The translations under genes were made by a program, and so were the position numbers. Below the pieces are notes generated by a model that was not told the DNA's origin, ran no database searches, and worked only from the letters and a program-made list of their open reading frames with translations. From Sphacelaria rigidula (Eukaryota > Phaeophyceae > Sphacelariales), in NCBI GenBank assembly GCA_964200075.2, contig CAXNAA020000137.1, positions 1 through 26,464 on the forward strand: DNA of 26,464 nucleotides. Reading direction: 5' to 3'. Of the stretch, positions 17,628 to 26,464 are shown piece by piece (position 1 is the first letter of the stretch; each line of letters opens with the position of its first letter).

Positions 17628-19254
17628 TCACATCTTAGCTAGTACCGTGTGGAAAATAATTGTATAGTGTATCGGCTGATAGCACCCGCATTCCTGACTG
17701 AGTTTGCACGGCCGACGCCCCCCAACAAAGAGGTACGGGTTCAACCGGCAGAGCGCAGGAAAGCTGTATCCAAGGCGGAACTTTGGGTGCCAGGTCCTGA
17801 TTGCAAACGTGACGGGGTCCCGCGTTAGGTCGGATGACCCGTGTTGCTCTGTTTCGGTCCCATGTGTTCAGCACGGTACGCCGCTAGGTGACAACCACCC
17901 TGTCTGCTGAGCCCTCGTGCGATATGGAGGGGAAAGCTGTGAAGCCGTAGCCGACACAGGAAAAGGGCTCATGAACGTCGATGAACTCATTCTATTCTGC
18001 AAAGATTGTACTGTACGGACTGTACTCTGCAGTGTATGATACTGTTGCTGTCTCTGAAAAAAGCTGTGTAACCCATTCTGCTGAATCTTGAGACTGTCGA
18101 ATGCGACGCTCGTAAACAAGGTTGCACAGAAACCTTGAGTGTGTGTTTCCACCGCGGCTGCTTGCCCCATCCCCACACTTTGCGCATGAGTTCAACCCTA
18201 CACAGGCAGCATATGCATCAAGTGGCGGTGTCGTTGGATTGCTCGCCTCGATGATGACAGTGGTTTGTGATATCTGGGAATTGCGTCGAAACGACCCCAA
18301 AGCGGTTATTCCGCTGCCCAAACTTCGCACACCATGAGTGAATGAATGTGTCTCACCGCTGGTGCAGCAGCTGTCGGGTCATGTACAGTTGGGCGCCTGG
18401 TGAAAGTGTCGAAATCCGGGTTTCCCCTGCAAAATGGCTATTCGTACAAATTTCGTGCTCGTATCGTCTTCAGAGCTGCCCATGTTCAGAGATGCTGTTG
18501 TACACGCGCTGTAAGGGCTGCACGGCGCTAAGACTTCACCCAGATGTCATGAAAAGTACAATAAACAAGCTGTTGTCGCTGGTACTGGTCTAGCGTGTTG
18601 CAGGAGCGTGCAAAGGGGCGAAAAAGAGGTCAGGTTTTGAAAACAAAGACTTTTTTTTCTTTCTTTTGGTGCGAGACTGAGTATGTACGATCGAGTGCTC
18701 CACGACTTTCCCTCCGCATACGTACGAGTTTTTGTTGAGGTACGATACCGTAGTCAATTTTAAAAACGGCCCAGCCTGTCGATGGATGAAGTTCTTAGTT
18801 TCAGTCTTTTAGCCTGACGGTCCCGCAACTGCCGGCCGTCTTGGTCGTTGTCGCGGCGTGCTGCAAACAGAGGAGTCTTGTGCACGGGCTGCAGTTGCGG
18901 GCCATCACCTGTTATTTTCGGTGTTTACAATATGTAGTTACAATAAGTAGTCGACTGAGTTTTTTAACGTGAGTTGACGCGGTGTGGTAGTGCTGACCCA
19001 ATCCGCGACACAAAAGTGCGAGGGATGTCGCTTGAGACCGCGGACTCGTCCCGAGGAAGGGCAGGGGTTCAGAGTACGATAAAAAAAGTTACAGCATCGC
19101 ACGGCGCACTCTGACAGGAACGCCACACGTACTTTATATAGTTTTCTTGGTGTGGTGGCCCAATATCATAGTAGGAGCAGGGCGGCCGATTTTCCGGAGG
19201 TGGTGTAGGGGGCCTCACCAGATACAGGCTAGCTCTGTCCCCCTGTCATCACAG
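17628..19254. other. No gene called; overlapping minus-strand frames
   Basis: Two overlapping minus-strand frames at 17868-18330 are protein-like in places. One has a CAKCGDG motif (reading 18330 to 17992), the other a Gln/Ser-rich stretch. Neither has clear splice borders or a known domain. 18600-19250 shows nothing beyond scattered donor-like sequences (for example ACTGA|GTATGT near 18680). Confidence 0.35.
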
Positions 19255-19434
19255 GCTGTCCTGAATGGGGAAAAGCTGCGGCAAAAACTTTCGTTTCTGT
19301 TTCTCGACCAGTATACGCAATTGAACAACGCCTTCAGCACCCAGGGATCGCCTGTGCGTGAGCAGCTCAAAACTGGAGAGAGATTTTGCGCCAGTTCTCT
19401 CGGTGGCCGGGGAATGGGGCGGTTTAACCGCTAG
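19255..19434 (+). CDS. Candidate 3'-terminal exon, unidentified
   Basis: A strong acceptor (TCTGTCCCCCTGTCATCACAG, with CTAGC as a possible branch site) is followed by 59 codons in phase 0 to TAG at 19432-19434. The peptide starts AVLNGEKLRQKLSFLFLDQY, continues TQLNNAFSTQGSPVREQLKT, and ends in a Gly/Arg-rich tail. The first half looks like an amphipathic helical region with a conserved-looking LDQYTQLNNAF. The family is not recognised. No partner exon was placed upstream, where introns of several hundred bases would be expected. The alternative is a chance frame downstream of a chance acceptor. Confidence 0.4.
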   Translation, partial: AVLNGEKLRQKLSFLFLDQYTQLNNAFSTQGSPVREQLKTGERFCASSLGGRGMGRFNR

Positions 19435-21411
19435 ATAATGATTTTCGAGTTGCACGGTGGGCTGAAAATAGGCCAATGCCCGAATGCAGTGGTCAGTGAC
19501 AAAACTGCGCCTACTTTGTTGGGGGGGGGGGGTACTGTAGTTTTTGTGCTAGATGTGAGGTACACCATGCTCTATTAACTAGCATAAAAAATATCCTGAT
19601 TTTACCATGACGGGTGATTTACTTCGCTTGCCTTCGGGCAACTGCACTGTAGACACGCCCAATCTTCATATGTAATTGTAATACTTCCTCTGTGCCATAA
19701 GTAAAGTCCGTTACAGTACGGGGGTCAGATCTTATCTCGCCAATGGAGTTGCCGACCATGCCACAGTTAGGTTTGCTGAAAAGCTACAGATGTGGTGATG
19801 CTCATAAAAAAGAAAAAAATCACGTCGACTTCTCTGAGAATTAGTGGGTCGAAAACTGGATATTTTGTGGGGGTCTACACGTTACACGTTCACGTCACCT
19901 TTCGTTTGGGACGTTGAAAACATTTAGCCTTGCGTTAACGTTTCATTTGAAAATGTAACGTGACGTTCACTCGACATCTCGGAGTTGCTCCCTCCACGTA
20001 GTGTGCTGTTTCAGCTTCAATAGCGTCCTGCTACGATAGGGGGGGGATATTTTGGGTCGTTTTCTTCCAGGAAGTTTATACTTTAATCGTCGTTGAAAGC
20101 AGCAACGGTTAACCAAACGGCCTTGCTTCCGATAAATAACGTTCATTCACTCTACTTGATACCGCTTGAACCCAAAGACAAGCGCGCCGCAATTGTGTTG
20201 GGTCGTTTGAGGCACCTATGAGCCCATTTTTTCGTGAAACCGAACACCCCCCCTCCCCCTCCTTGTCGTGCTTGATGCATTAGACAGTAGCGAGAAACGA
20301 TGACTACATTAGGAAGCAGATGGTGGCCACAGAGGGCGACACAGGAAGGAGATGAGATATGTAAAAGGTTTTGTGTAATGTATGGAAGAATTGTAATGGG
20401 CGCTGGAATGTTGGAGGTGTCTATTTATAGTAGGAACGGTGCTCCGTCTCGAGAGGGATGCGTGGTCAATAGCCAAACGACCAAGGCGAGCAACAAATGA
20501 GTACGTCCCCCCTACCGTACATTACTCAATATGTTCGCTGACGATATGTGGGATACGGCTGCTATTTTTTGCAACCAAGGACGCTCGGCAGGGAAAAACA
20601 ACGTAGAGCTGGCCCGGACCATGCACCCGCAGATACCTTCGCACGCCGGCGCGCATCTGCTGAACCTTTTCTCTCCGGTACCGACGCATGAACCGTGTCG
20701 CCACGGTGCGTCTCGGCGTTGTCGTAGAATATGGTGCAATATAGACCGAGTGTGCATCAAAGCAATGAGAGCAAAGATGGCAGCGGTGATGTTCTTGGTC
20801 TGAACCCACTGTCTAGTACCTGTTTCACTTCTGGTCTTCGCCGTGGCGGTATGTCTTTCGATATTCTCGAAGAAGAGCACGAATCTTCAACGAGTAGACG
20901 CAGTCGTTGTCTAAGTCGAACATTTCTGAAACTTCCACACAGGCCGCAGAGTGATCCTACGCACATTTCATTTCACCTCGGTAGGTATCCGCCGAGAGAT
21001 TTCAGGTCTTCCCACCGCTGGTTCGATCATACTCTGTCAGCACGTCTTTGCTGGTGTGATTCGGATGTCGGCTTCCATACAAACCTGAGTCTGTGTCATC
21101 GTTGTTCCCACGAAGTTTGCACCACAGATGGCAGCTGATTCTAAGTACTGTAGAGATTTACAAAATAATCGCAGTCACACCTGCGGTGAAATGATAAACA
21201 CGTCCCCTTTCGACTTGTACTGTCCGATGATCGACTATCGCTGTGAACCTTCTTCCAAGCCATGATTCGTTACGTGATTTTTTTCTGGTGCTGTTGACGT
21301 GGAAGAGTGACCGCCCCCCCCACCATGCGCGCTCGTTCAACGTGTATCCAAGTGTAGTGTACATGATACTGCACAGCTCTCGCTCACTGTGTTGACAATA
21401 TTGCCTGACTA
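19435..21411. other. No supported gene
   Basis: Contains a G10 run near 19519 and an inverted CGTTACA/TGTAACG cluster (19880-19905 and 19955-19978). Overlapping frames on both strands at 20512-21138 have no recognised domain. The longest, 135 codons on the plus strand and 122 on the minus, overlap in opposite directions and neither is preferred. Confidence 0.35.
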
Positions 21412-21633
21412 ATGATTTTGTTTATATTTTTAGCTAGCTTGTCCTTTCTGACTTGCAAACCCGGGCTTGTGTACTTCGGCATGTATAATGAATACACCAT
21501 GGCTTCAGATTTCTTTGTTATAGCTGGGCATGCTTTGACACTGGTATTTGTGGTCACATGTCTTCTGCGGCACGATCATCCTGCTATTGTACGATACGAG
21601 TGCTTTATTCGCTTCCGATTCCTGTTGAAATAG
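21412..21633 (+). CDS. Small ORF with two hydrophobic segments, doubtful
   Basis: ATG at 21412 to TAG at 21631-21633, 73 residues. An N-terminal hydrophobic stretch, ILFIFLASLSFLTC, and a second, FFVIAGHALTLVFVVTCLL, could be membrane segments; the C-terminus is Arg/Phe-rich. It lies about 300 bp upstream of the EsV-1-7 exon on the same strand. No homology is recognised, and T-rich sequence easily yields such frames by chance. Confidence 0.15.
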   Translation: MILFIFLASLSFLTCKPGLVYFGMYNEYTMASDFFVIAGHALTLVFVVTCLLRHDHPAIVRYECFIRFRFLLK

Positions 21634-21926
21634 TGTAGAGGACGTCCCATTGGCTGGATTCATCTTGTGAGTAGTGCCGTAGTTGTTGGGATCAGCTTAC
21701 GTGAAGAGTCGTCTGCGTTGATTGCAGGCAGCTGCTTTTTCTCCGGAGTATGTGCCGCAACATATGCCATACGTTCCGCAAAGCGTCTCAACTCTCTTTC
21801 ACCCTTGGCTCACGGAATAGTTTCTGCCGTTTTGGATTCCGTGCTACCGTGAACAGTTTGCTTTCGAAGAATTACCACGCGAGCGAGCTCATGGCCTAAG
21901 TCGCGAGGAAAACGTACATCAGCCAG
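21634..21926 (+). other. Probable intron or 5' region of the EsV-1-7 gene
   Basis: The EsV-1-7 frame has a stop at 21897-21899 and no ATG before its first cysteine, so an upstream exon is expected. CATCTT|GTGAGT at 21667 is a good donor sequence. Acceptor-like ACATCAG (ending 21922) and GCCAG (ending 21926) follow a CCTAAG branch-like motif. I could not join a start codon in phase. Confidence 0.3.
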
Positions 21927-23993
21927 GGCTGCTCTGAGCCGCCATCTGACGGTTTATTGGGTTTCAAGACGGAGTTTTGCTCCAAGCAGGCCAGGTCGGG
22001 AATGGTGCATGTGGTGAGAAGGAAGTGCCGTGATGAGGGCTGCCCTAAGCGGCCGTCGTACGGTGTAGCGGGAAGCAAAAAAGCGGAGTTCTGCTCCCAC
22101 CATGCTCGAGCGGGAATGGTGGATGTGGTGAACAAGAGGTGCGGCTATGATGGCTGCTCTACGCAACCGTCGTATGGTGCAGCGGGGAGCAAAGAGGCGC
22201 AGTTCTGCTCCAAGCATGCCACGGCGGACATGGTGGATGTAGTGAGCAAAAGGTGCGGCTACGAGGGGTGCTTCACACATCCATCGTATGGTGTAGCGGG
22301 GAGCAATAAGACGCAGTTCTGCGCCAAGCATGCCGCGGCAGGAATGGTGAATATGAGCAGGAGATGTGTTCACGACAGCTGCTCCACGCGGCCGTCGTAT
22401 GGTGCAGCGGGAAGCAAGACGGTGCAGTTCTGCGCCAAGCATGCCACGGTAGGAATGGTGAATTTGAGCAAGGGGTGCGGCTACGACGGCTGCTTCACGC
22501 AGCGGTCGTATGGTGTAGCGGGGAGCAAAAAGGCACAGTTCTGCTCCAAGCATGCCAGGGCGGGAATGGTGAATGTGAAGAATGGTAAGTGCGACGACGA
22601 GAGATGCTTCAAGCTCCCGTCGTATGGTGAAGCGGGAAGCACGAGGGCGAAGTTTTGTCACGAGCATGCTAGGGCGGGAATGGTGAATATGAGGAACAGT
22701 AAGTGCGCCGAGGAGGGATGCTCCTCCCGTCCCTCGCATGGTGTAGCGGGAAGCAAGAAGGCGAAGTTCTGCGTCAAGCATGCGTGGGCGGGAATGGTGC
22801 ATGTAGTGCACAGCGTGTGCGGTGACAACGGCTGCTCCAAGCTTCCCACGTATGGTGTGGCGGGGAGCAAAAAGGCGGATTTTTGTTATGAACATGCTAA
22901 GGCAGGAATGATGAATGTGAAGAGCAAGAAGTGCAGCGATGAGGGCTGCTCCACGCGTCCGTCGTTTGGTGTGGCCGATAGTAAAAAGGCAGAGTTTTGC
23001 TTCATGCATGCCAGGGCGGGAATGGTGAATGTAGTTGACAAGAGGTGCGGCGGCGAGGGCTGCTCGAAGCAGCCGTCGTATGGGGTAGCGGGAAGCAGAA
23101 AGGCCGAGTTCTGCTTCCACCATGCCAGGGCGGGAATGGTAAGTGTGCTGAAGAAGAAGTGCGGCCACGAGGGCTGCTCCATGCGGTCGTCGTATGGTGA
23201 AGAGGGAAGCAAGAATGCGGAGTTATGCTCTAAGCATGCCAAGGCGGGAATGGTTAATGTGGTGATCAGGAGGTGCAGTGAAGAGGGATGCTCCAAAGGG
23301 GCAATCGATAAGAAGGACAACGGTGGTGAGGCAAAATTTTGCCGACGGCATGCTGTTGCGCACAATACAGCTGCAGTGTCCGATGCCGCGAAGCTCAATT
23401 CTGGGAAAGACACTCCCAGCTGTAGCCCGACGGAGGGTGGTTGGAGAAGTGTTGCTGATATACGAGGAACGAAACGCAAGGGCGCGGCACTCTGGGGCTC
23501 TGCTACAAACGACGGCGCTGGTGCTCGCCGTAGCGTGTGTCCCGGTTCAAGGCAGGGTGTAAGAACACCGTTGCTCTTGGGACACCCACCTTCGAGGGCT
23601 GATGGCGAGGTGTCTTTGGTGACAAAAGCCGGGGCAGGAATGAAGGTAGAGCTGGCAGTCTCCTCTCCTGCACACGGTGATGTATCGTTTTGGGCAAAAA
23701 GAGGGGCGGGGATGACGATAGACCTCGCCGTCCCCTCCTCCACACACAGTAGCGATGGGGTGAGGGAGTGTCGCGAGCAGGTTGCCCCTCCGAGTGGTTG
23801 GAGAAGCGGTGGTGGTAGTCGCAGCTCCAACAGCGGTGATGGGAGTACGGGGCGGCTCTGTGGTTCGACGGCAGTGGTACCTGGACGCATGGACACGTGT
23901 GATACTGTAGACTGCGGAGAGGCAGGGGGGGTTTCGAACGTGAAGTTGGAGCTAGGCGTGTCTAGTTCTCCTCGGACGTTCGATAATTGGTAG
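21927..23993 (+). CDS. EsV-1-7 repeat protein (IMM-type family), main exon
   Basis: The frame is open from 21900 to TAG 23991-23993; 21927 is the likely splice acceptor. Numbering residues from codon 21957, twelve consecutive repeats (24-477) fit C-x4-C-x16-C-x2-H-x12, the EsV-1-7 motif; repeats 3 and 4 are one residue shorter. A typical unit reads CGYDGCSTQPSYGAAGSK and ends FCSKHARAGMVNV. A leading thirteenth repeat (from 21930) is decayed: it lacks the first Cys and has Gln for His (CSKQ). The 212-residue tail is hydrophilic, with a basic TKRK (505-508) and a motif seen twice, GAGMKVELAV (559-568) and GAGMTIDLAV (583-592), and partly a third time, VKLELGV (662-668). The family includes Ectocarpus IMMEDIATE UPRIGHT, needed for normal basal development, and a phaeovirus gene. 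The repeats are thought to bind metal; biochemical function is unknown. The first ATG in frame is at 22002, so the true start is probably in an upstream exon. Confidence 0.85.
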   Translation, partial: GCSEPPSDGLLGFKTEFCSKQARSGMVHVVRRKCRDEGCPKRPSYGVAGSKKAEFCSHHARAGMVDVVNKRCGYDGCSTQPSYGAAGSKEAQFCSKHATADMVDVVSKRCGYEGCFTHPSYGVAGSNKTQFCAKHAAAGMVNMSRRCVHDSCSTRPSYGAAGSKTVQFCAKHATVGMVNLSKGCGYDGCFTQRSYGVAGSKKAQFCSKHARAGMVNVKNGKCDDERCFKLPSYGEAGSTRAKFCHEHARAGMVNMRNSKCAEEGCSSRPSHGVAGSKKAKFCVKHAWAGMVHVVHSVCGDNGCSKLPTYGVAGSKKADFCYEHAKAGMMNVKSKKCSDEGCSTRPSFGVADSKKAEFCFMHARAGMVNVVDKRCGGEGCSKQPSYGVAGSRKAEFCFHHARAGMVSVLKKKCGHEGCSMRSSYGEEGSKNAELCSKHAKAGMVNVVIRRCSEEGCSKGAIDKKDNGGEAKFCRRHAVAHNTAAVSDAAKLNSGKDTPSCSPTEGGWRSVADIRGTKRKGAALWGSATNDGAGARRSVCPGSRQGVRTPLLLGHPPSRADGEVSLVTKAGAGMKVELAVSSPAHGDVSFWAKRGAGMTIDLAVPSSTHSSDGVRECREQVAPPSGWRSGGGSRSSNSGDGSTGRLCGSTAVVPGRMDTCDTVDCGEAGGVSNVKLELGVSSSPRTFDNW
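22026..23387 (+). repeat. 114-bp coding tandem repeat array (12 units)
   Basis: Each EsV-1-7 unit corresponds to about 114 bp. The segments AAGCATGCCAGGGCGGGAAT, GGTGAATGTG and CCGTCGTATGGTGTAGCGGG recur with few changes. The periodicity also opens a 404-codon frame on the opposite strand, which is only a shadow. Confidence 0.95.
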
Positions 23994-24261
23994 TTGACAC
24001 CATTCCTTGTACCGATCTCGTTGCTCATATTGCCCGGGGAGTATGTTGGTGTGTGCTCGTGTGTCGGCGGTCTCCAACGACACGTGGTCGGCAGTTTGTT
24101 TTCCTGTGCCAAGCAGTACGTAAAGTTGTGGGGTCTTTTTATCCGAACGTCACGTTCCACCAGTTTCTCGTCGAGGGGCAGTTGCGAGACATTCGTTGGC
24201 TGTGTGTGTTCTATTGGCAATTTGCCAAGGGCTGGACAAAAATATATGTACCGTAGTAGTC
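23994..24261 (+). other. Likely 3' UTR / spacer after the EsV-1-7 gene
   Basis: No coding frame is supported and no AATAAA is seen; brown algae often lack a strong one. The MITE at 24267 begins 274 bp after the stop codon and could be within the transcript. Confidence 0.35.
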
Positions 24262-24488
24262 GGCCCTGTAATGCGTGAGAGGACCGCGTGCTTAAAGGAC
24301 CGCATCTGAACGTGAACATCCTTATGGTAAGTGTTAGTGTTCGTGTTCGTGTTAGTGTTGGGGTTAGGGTCAGGGGCGTGGTTCTTGCAGGGACTGGCCC
24401 GATTGGTTTCGAAAAACGTCGATCCTGAGGTGTTTTGGACTACGGCGCGGTCCTCTAAGCACGCGGTCCTCTAACGCATTACAGGCCC
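24262..24488 (+). mobile_element. MITE M1 with telomere-like core and 5-bp target duplication
   Basis: Element 24267-24483 (217 bp) starts TGTAATGCGTGAGAGGACCG and ends with the inverse (CGGTCCTCTAACGCATTACA), flanked by GGCCC on both sides (24262-24266 and 24484-24488). A second, inner copy of the GCACGCGGTCCT string is also present. The core (about 24327-24376) is a run of GTTAGTGTTCGTG and GGGGTTAGGGTCAGGG, resembling TTAGGG telomere repeats. No coding capacity; it must be moved by an enzyme encoded elsewhere. Confidence 0.85.
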
Positions 24489-24853
24489 CACGGTGAACGG
24501 TTGCATCACCTCTTGTCTTGAAATTTGTACTTTTTCCACTTTCTTTTTTTGACTGGTGCAATCTGCACTTATCACGCTTGCTAATCCTACAACAGCATCT
24601 GTACCCCGAACCGCAGCACGTGCATTTGATAAAGACGTCGATGACGGAGCACTTCTGTTGCCCGACCATGGGTATCCGGAGAGTATCACAGGCTTCGTGC
24701 TGTATTCCCAGACACGTGTTCTGTATGTGGCATGTGGCTTTACCTTGCAATACCGCGTTGCGCCTGTGCCCCAACTGGTACTCCGTCTAACCCGGTTGGA
24801 GCGAAGTTAAGGTTTAGAATTCCCGTGGATATGATTCGTCTATGAGAAATATC
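24489..24853. other. Spacer between the two MITE copies
   Basis: Overlapping short frames on both strands, none with a recognised domain. Confidence 0.35.
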
Positions 24854-25012
24854 GGCGATGTAATGCGTGAGAGGACCGCGCCGTAGTTCAAATATCTCAG
24901 GATCGCCGTTTTCCAAAACCCAACTCTAACCCTATCCCTCACCCTAACCATAGGGGTGTTCAAATTCCGATGCGGTTCTTTAAGCACGCGGTCCTCTCAC
25001 GCATTACAGGCG
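24854..25012 (-). mobile_element. MITE M2, inverted partner of M1
   Basis: Element 24859-25008 (150 bp) has the same ends as M1 and lies in opposite orientation, with the internal landmarks in the same order: GCTTAAAG(A/G)ACCGCAT, the telomere-like tract (here CCCTAACC/CTAACCCTATCCC), GGCGATCCTGAG and ACTACGGCGCGGTCC. It is shorter in the telomere-like tract and next to it. Flanks GGCG(A) at 24854 and GGCG(T) at 25009 suggest a 4-5 bp target duplication. Confidence 0.85.
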
Positions 25013-26464
25013 TTTCGTCGTCAAAAGTGCAAAGGTCTGATCCGCTTTTACGTCGCATGTTTTTTCAACACTCCCCACCCAAATGTCAATATCTCGATAC
25101 ACACAGCAGCTGCAGGGACAAACCAAGTTACTCTGTGTGGCTAAGACACATACTTACCAGCTTTTCACGTTGTGACTGCGCAGATCCTTGCTGGAGATGA
25201 AAATATCGAGCTTAAGCGAATGTCATATAGTACACATATATGCACTATCCCCAGAGTTGATTGATCCACGCCTTGTGCTGTGACCACAAGCTGGTTGTAT
25301 CTACCTGTAGAGTTTTGGCTTGCTGACATTCACTCGTGCAGTACCGGTAATCCTTCATCACGTGTAGGACGGGTTTAGTCGAGGATTACTTTCGCTTGTA
25401 CGAATAATAACATTTGCCTGAGCTGCGTTGGAAGGGGTATTCATCGTTGGTTTGTGTGCGGTACTGGGTGGAATTGAGCTCCCCTTCGGTGAGGACATAG
25501 GTTCAGGTACATACTACCGCTGTCCATCACGATCATTGTCATTTTTTACTTTGTTCACTTCTTTGACTCCGGCACGTCTTGTTTTTGTGCTGATGGAGAA
25601 CATGATGGCACTAAATCGCGCGCAGCATTGGATCCCTTCGACCGGGAAGTCTAAGTGGTGAACGAGACTCTAGCAGCGGAGGTCACGAGTTCGGATACCC
25701 ACATAATTTCTTGTGTGCATGATCTGGTTTCGTTGTCAACCCCTTTGGAATCCTCCCCTCCTGTCCTCGGGCCAAACGCCTTATCATGAGAAGCCCAGAA
25801 AAAGAAGAAAACATGGGAGCAGATGTCCTTCCTGGAGAGGTCGGGTGAGGTTTATCCAATCATACCACACAACGGATGAAGTGTGTCCAATAGTATCCAT
25901 CGTCAATAATTAGCAAAAACATTATGAAACATTCCATTGAGAAAACAGCAATGGGTTCCAGGGTCTGGTACGGCACATCGATAAATACAGGCTGGTTCAC
26001 GCTTACCACCCAACATTGTGTCACCGGCAAGTGCCTTTCGCAATACCTACCCGATAGTCGCATACATGATATCATACTGACCGCCATGAACAGCTAAATA
26101 AAGAGCGTGACAAAGCCGGATTTGAGTGTAAGGCCATAGTGATGGCGCGATGGGCACAAAGGTATATCGACCAATCAGCGCCCGTCAAATTGTTCCGAGA
26201 TCGAGATTACGAATTCAAGCCCAATTTCCACCCAATCTCCACATGTTTCAAGTCTTAGTAACAGTAATCGGCTCGGGAATCTAAGGAAAAAAACATATTT
26301 TAAAACGGTTACCGCAGGGTCAAACTATACCCGAAACCGTGATGTTTCGGTGATGTTGGGTGTTGTCGTCTAATATCCACCAATGATACGCACGAAAGAC
26401 CCAGGGAGCCTCGTGACAGTGTCCCCTATATCTGTTGTAGAAAAGCTCAGATCGCCCTCAAACT
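25013..26464. other. No supported gene; one micro-exon candidate and a tRNA-like stretch
   Basis: Minus-strand 25158-25190 is bracketed by ATTTTCATCTCCAG and CTG|GTAAGTATG, a well-formed 33-nt exon frame (QGSAQSQREKL, phase 0). At 25637-25705, AAGTGGTGAACG with GTCT/AGAC pairing and GAGTTCGGATAC resemble tRNA A and B boxes, but stem pairing fails elsewhere. Minus-strand donors (GG|GTAGGT near 26048 and TG|GTAAGC near 26010) suggest exons of an unseen gene. 26100-26464 shows nothing. Confidence 0.35.
25158..25190 (-). CDS. Micro-exon candidate (33 nt)
   Basis: Good acceptor and a near-perfect donor (CTG|GTAAGTATG) on the minus strand enclose 11 codons in phase 0. Too short to identify; support comes only from splice signals. 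Confidence 0.2.

Noticed and set aside
17720-17770. tRNA gene suggested by GGGTTCAACC
   Set aside because: No acceptor or anticodon stem can be paired around it.
20512-21138. Possible transposase on either strand
   Set aside because: No DDE/DDD motif or conserved block could be seen; frames on both strands overlap and neither is favoured.
21954-23168. 404-codon minus-strand frame with HIHHSRPGM repeats
   Set aside because: It is the antisense reading of the 114-bp EsV-1-7 repeat; the plus frame has family-defining Cys/His spacing.
22886-24319. 477-codon minus-strand frame
   Set aside because: Antisense of the EsV-1-7 exon tail, running on into MITE M1; its start lies inside the MITE, and both MITEs give the same peptide start.
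24327-24376. True telomere end
   Set aside because: The TTAGGG-like tract is short, degenerate and enclosed by MITE inverted repeats with target duplications, so it is interstitial.

Overview
The window reads as nuclear DNA of a eukaryote, most likely a brown alga (Ectocarpus-type) or a close stramenopile relative. Three things point that way. First, its one clear gene encodes a long array of EsV-1-7 cysteine-rich repeats (C-x4-C-x16-C-x2-H-x12), a family known mainly from brown algae, other stramenopiles and phaeoviruses. Second, long reading frames are almost absent, while short protein-like blocks sit between GT..AG splice signals, as in an intron-rich genome. Third, the sequence is full of non-autonomous transposon remnants, microsatellites and two 10-N assembly gaps (4761-4770, 5237-5246). 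The species call is inference; no rRNA or organelle marker is present.

Left part (1-7500): mostly non-coding. It holds an AT microsatellite, a pyrimidine tract and a duplicated ACT-rich block, plus several candidate exons: 2132-2318 (-), 3488-3668 (+), 5250-5446 (-), 5672-5854 (-) and 6839-7198 (-). None could be named with confidence.

Middle (7500-16650): a transposon and repeat graveyard. It contains a ~540-bp dispersed repeat in two copies (7515-8049 and 15505-16053), an AT-rich palindromic satellite with higher-order structure (8265-8726), and a chain of abutting TTAA-flanked, piggyBac-like non-autonomous elements (8731-10367, with another copy at 16308). A ~1.06-kb element with long terminal inverted repeats (10368-11432) cuts into that chain. 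Further right are a broken gene for a PHD-like-finger plus helix-turn-helix protein (12746-13353, -) with a TATA box and two 52-bp tandem repeats upstream, and a 229-bp tandem duplication (14127-14583).

Right part (16650-26464): candidate exons at 17129-17588 (-) and 19255-19434 (+), then the EsV-1-7 gene (exon about 21927-23993, +). That gene has 12 full repeats, one decayed leading repeat, and a separate C-terminal tail carrying its own repeated motif. Just 3' of it lie two inverted copies of a short MITE (24267-24483 and 24859-25008). Their terminal repeats are nearly identical, they have 4-5 bp target duplications, and their core resembles telomeric TTAGGG repeats.

No operon-like cooperation among genes is visible. 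The most notable points are the EsV-1-7 array with its tail motif, the telomere-core MITE, the TTAA element chain and the palindromic satellite.
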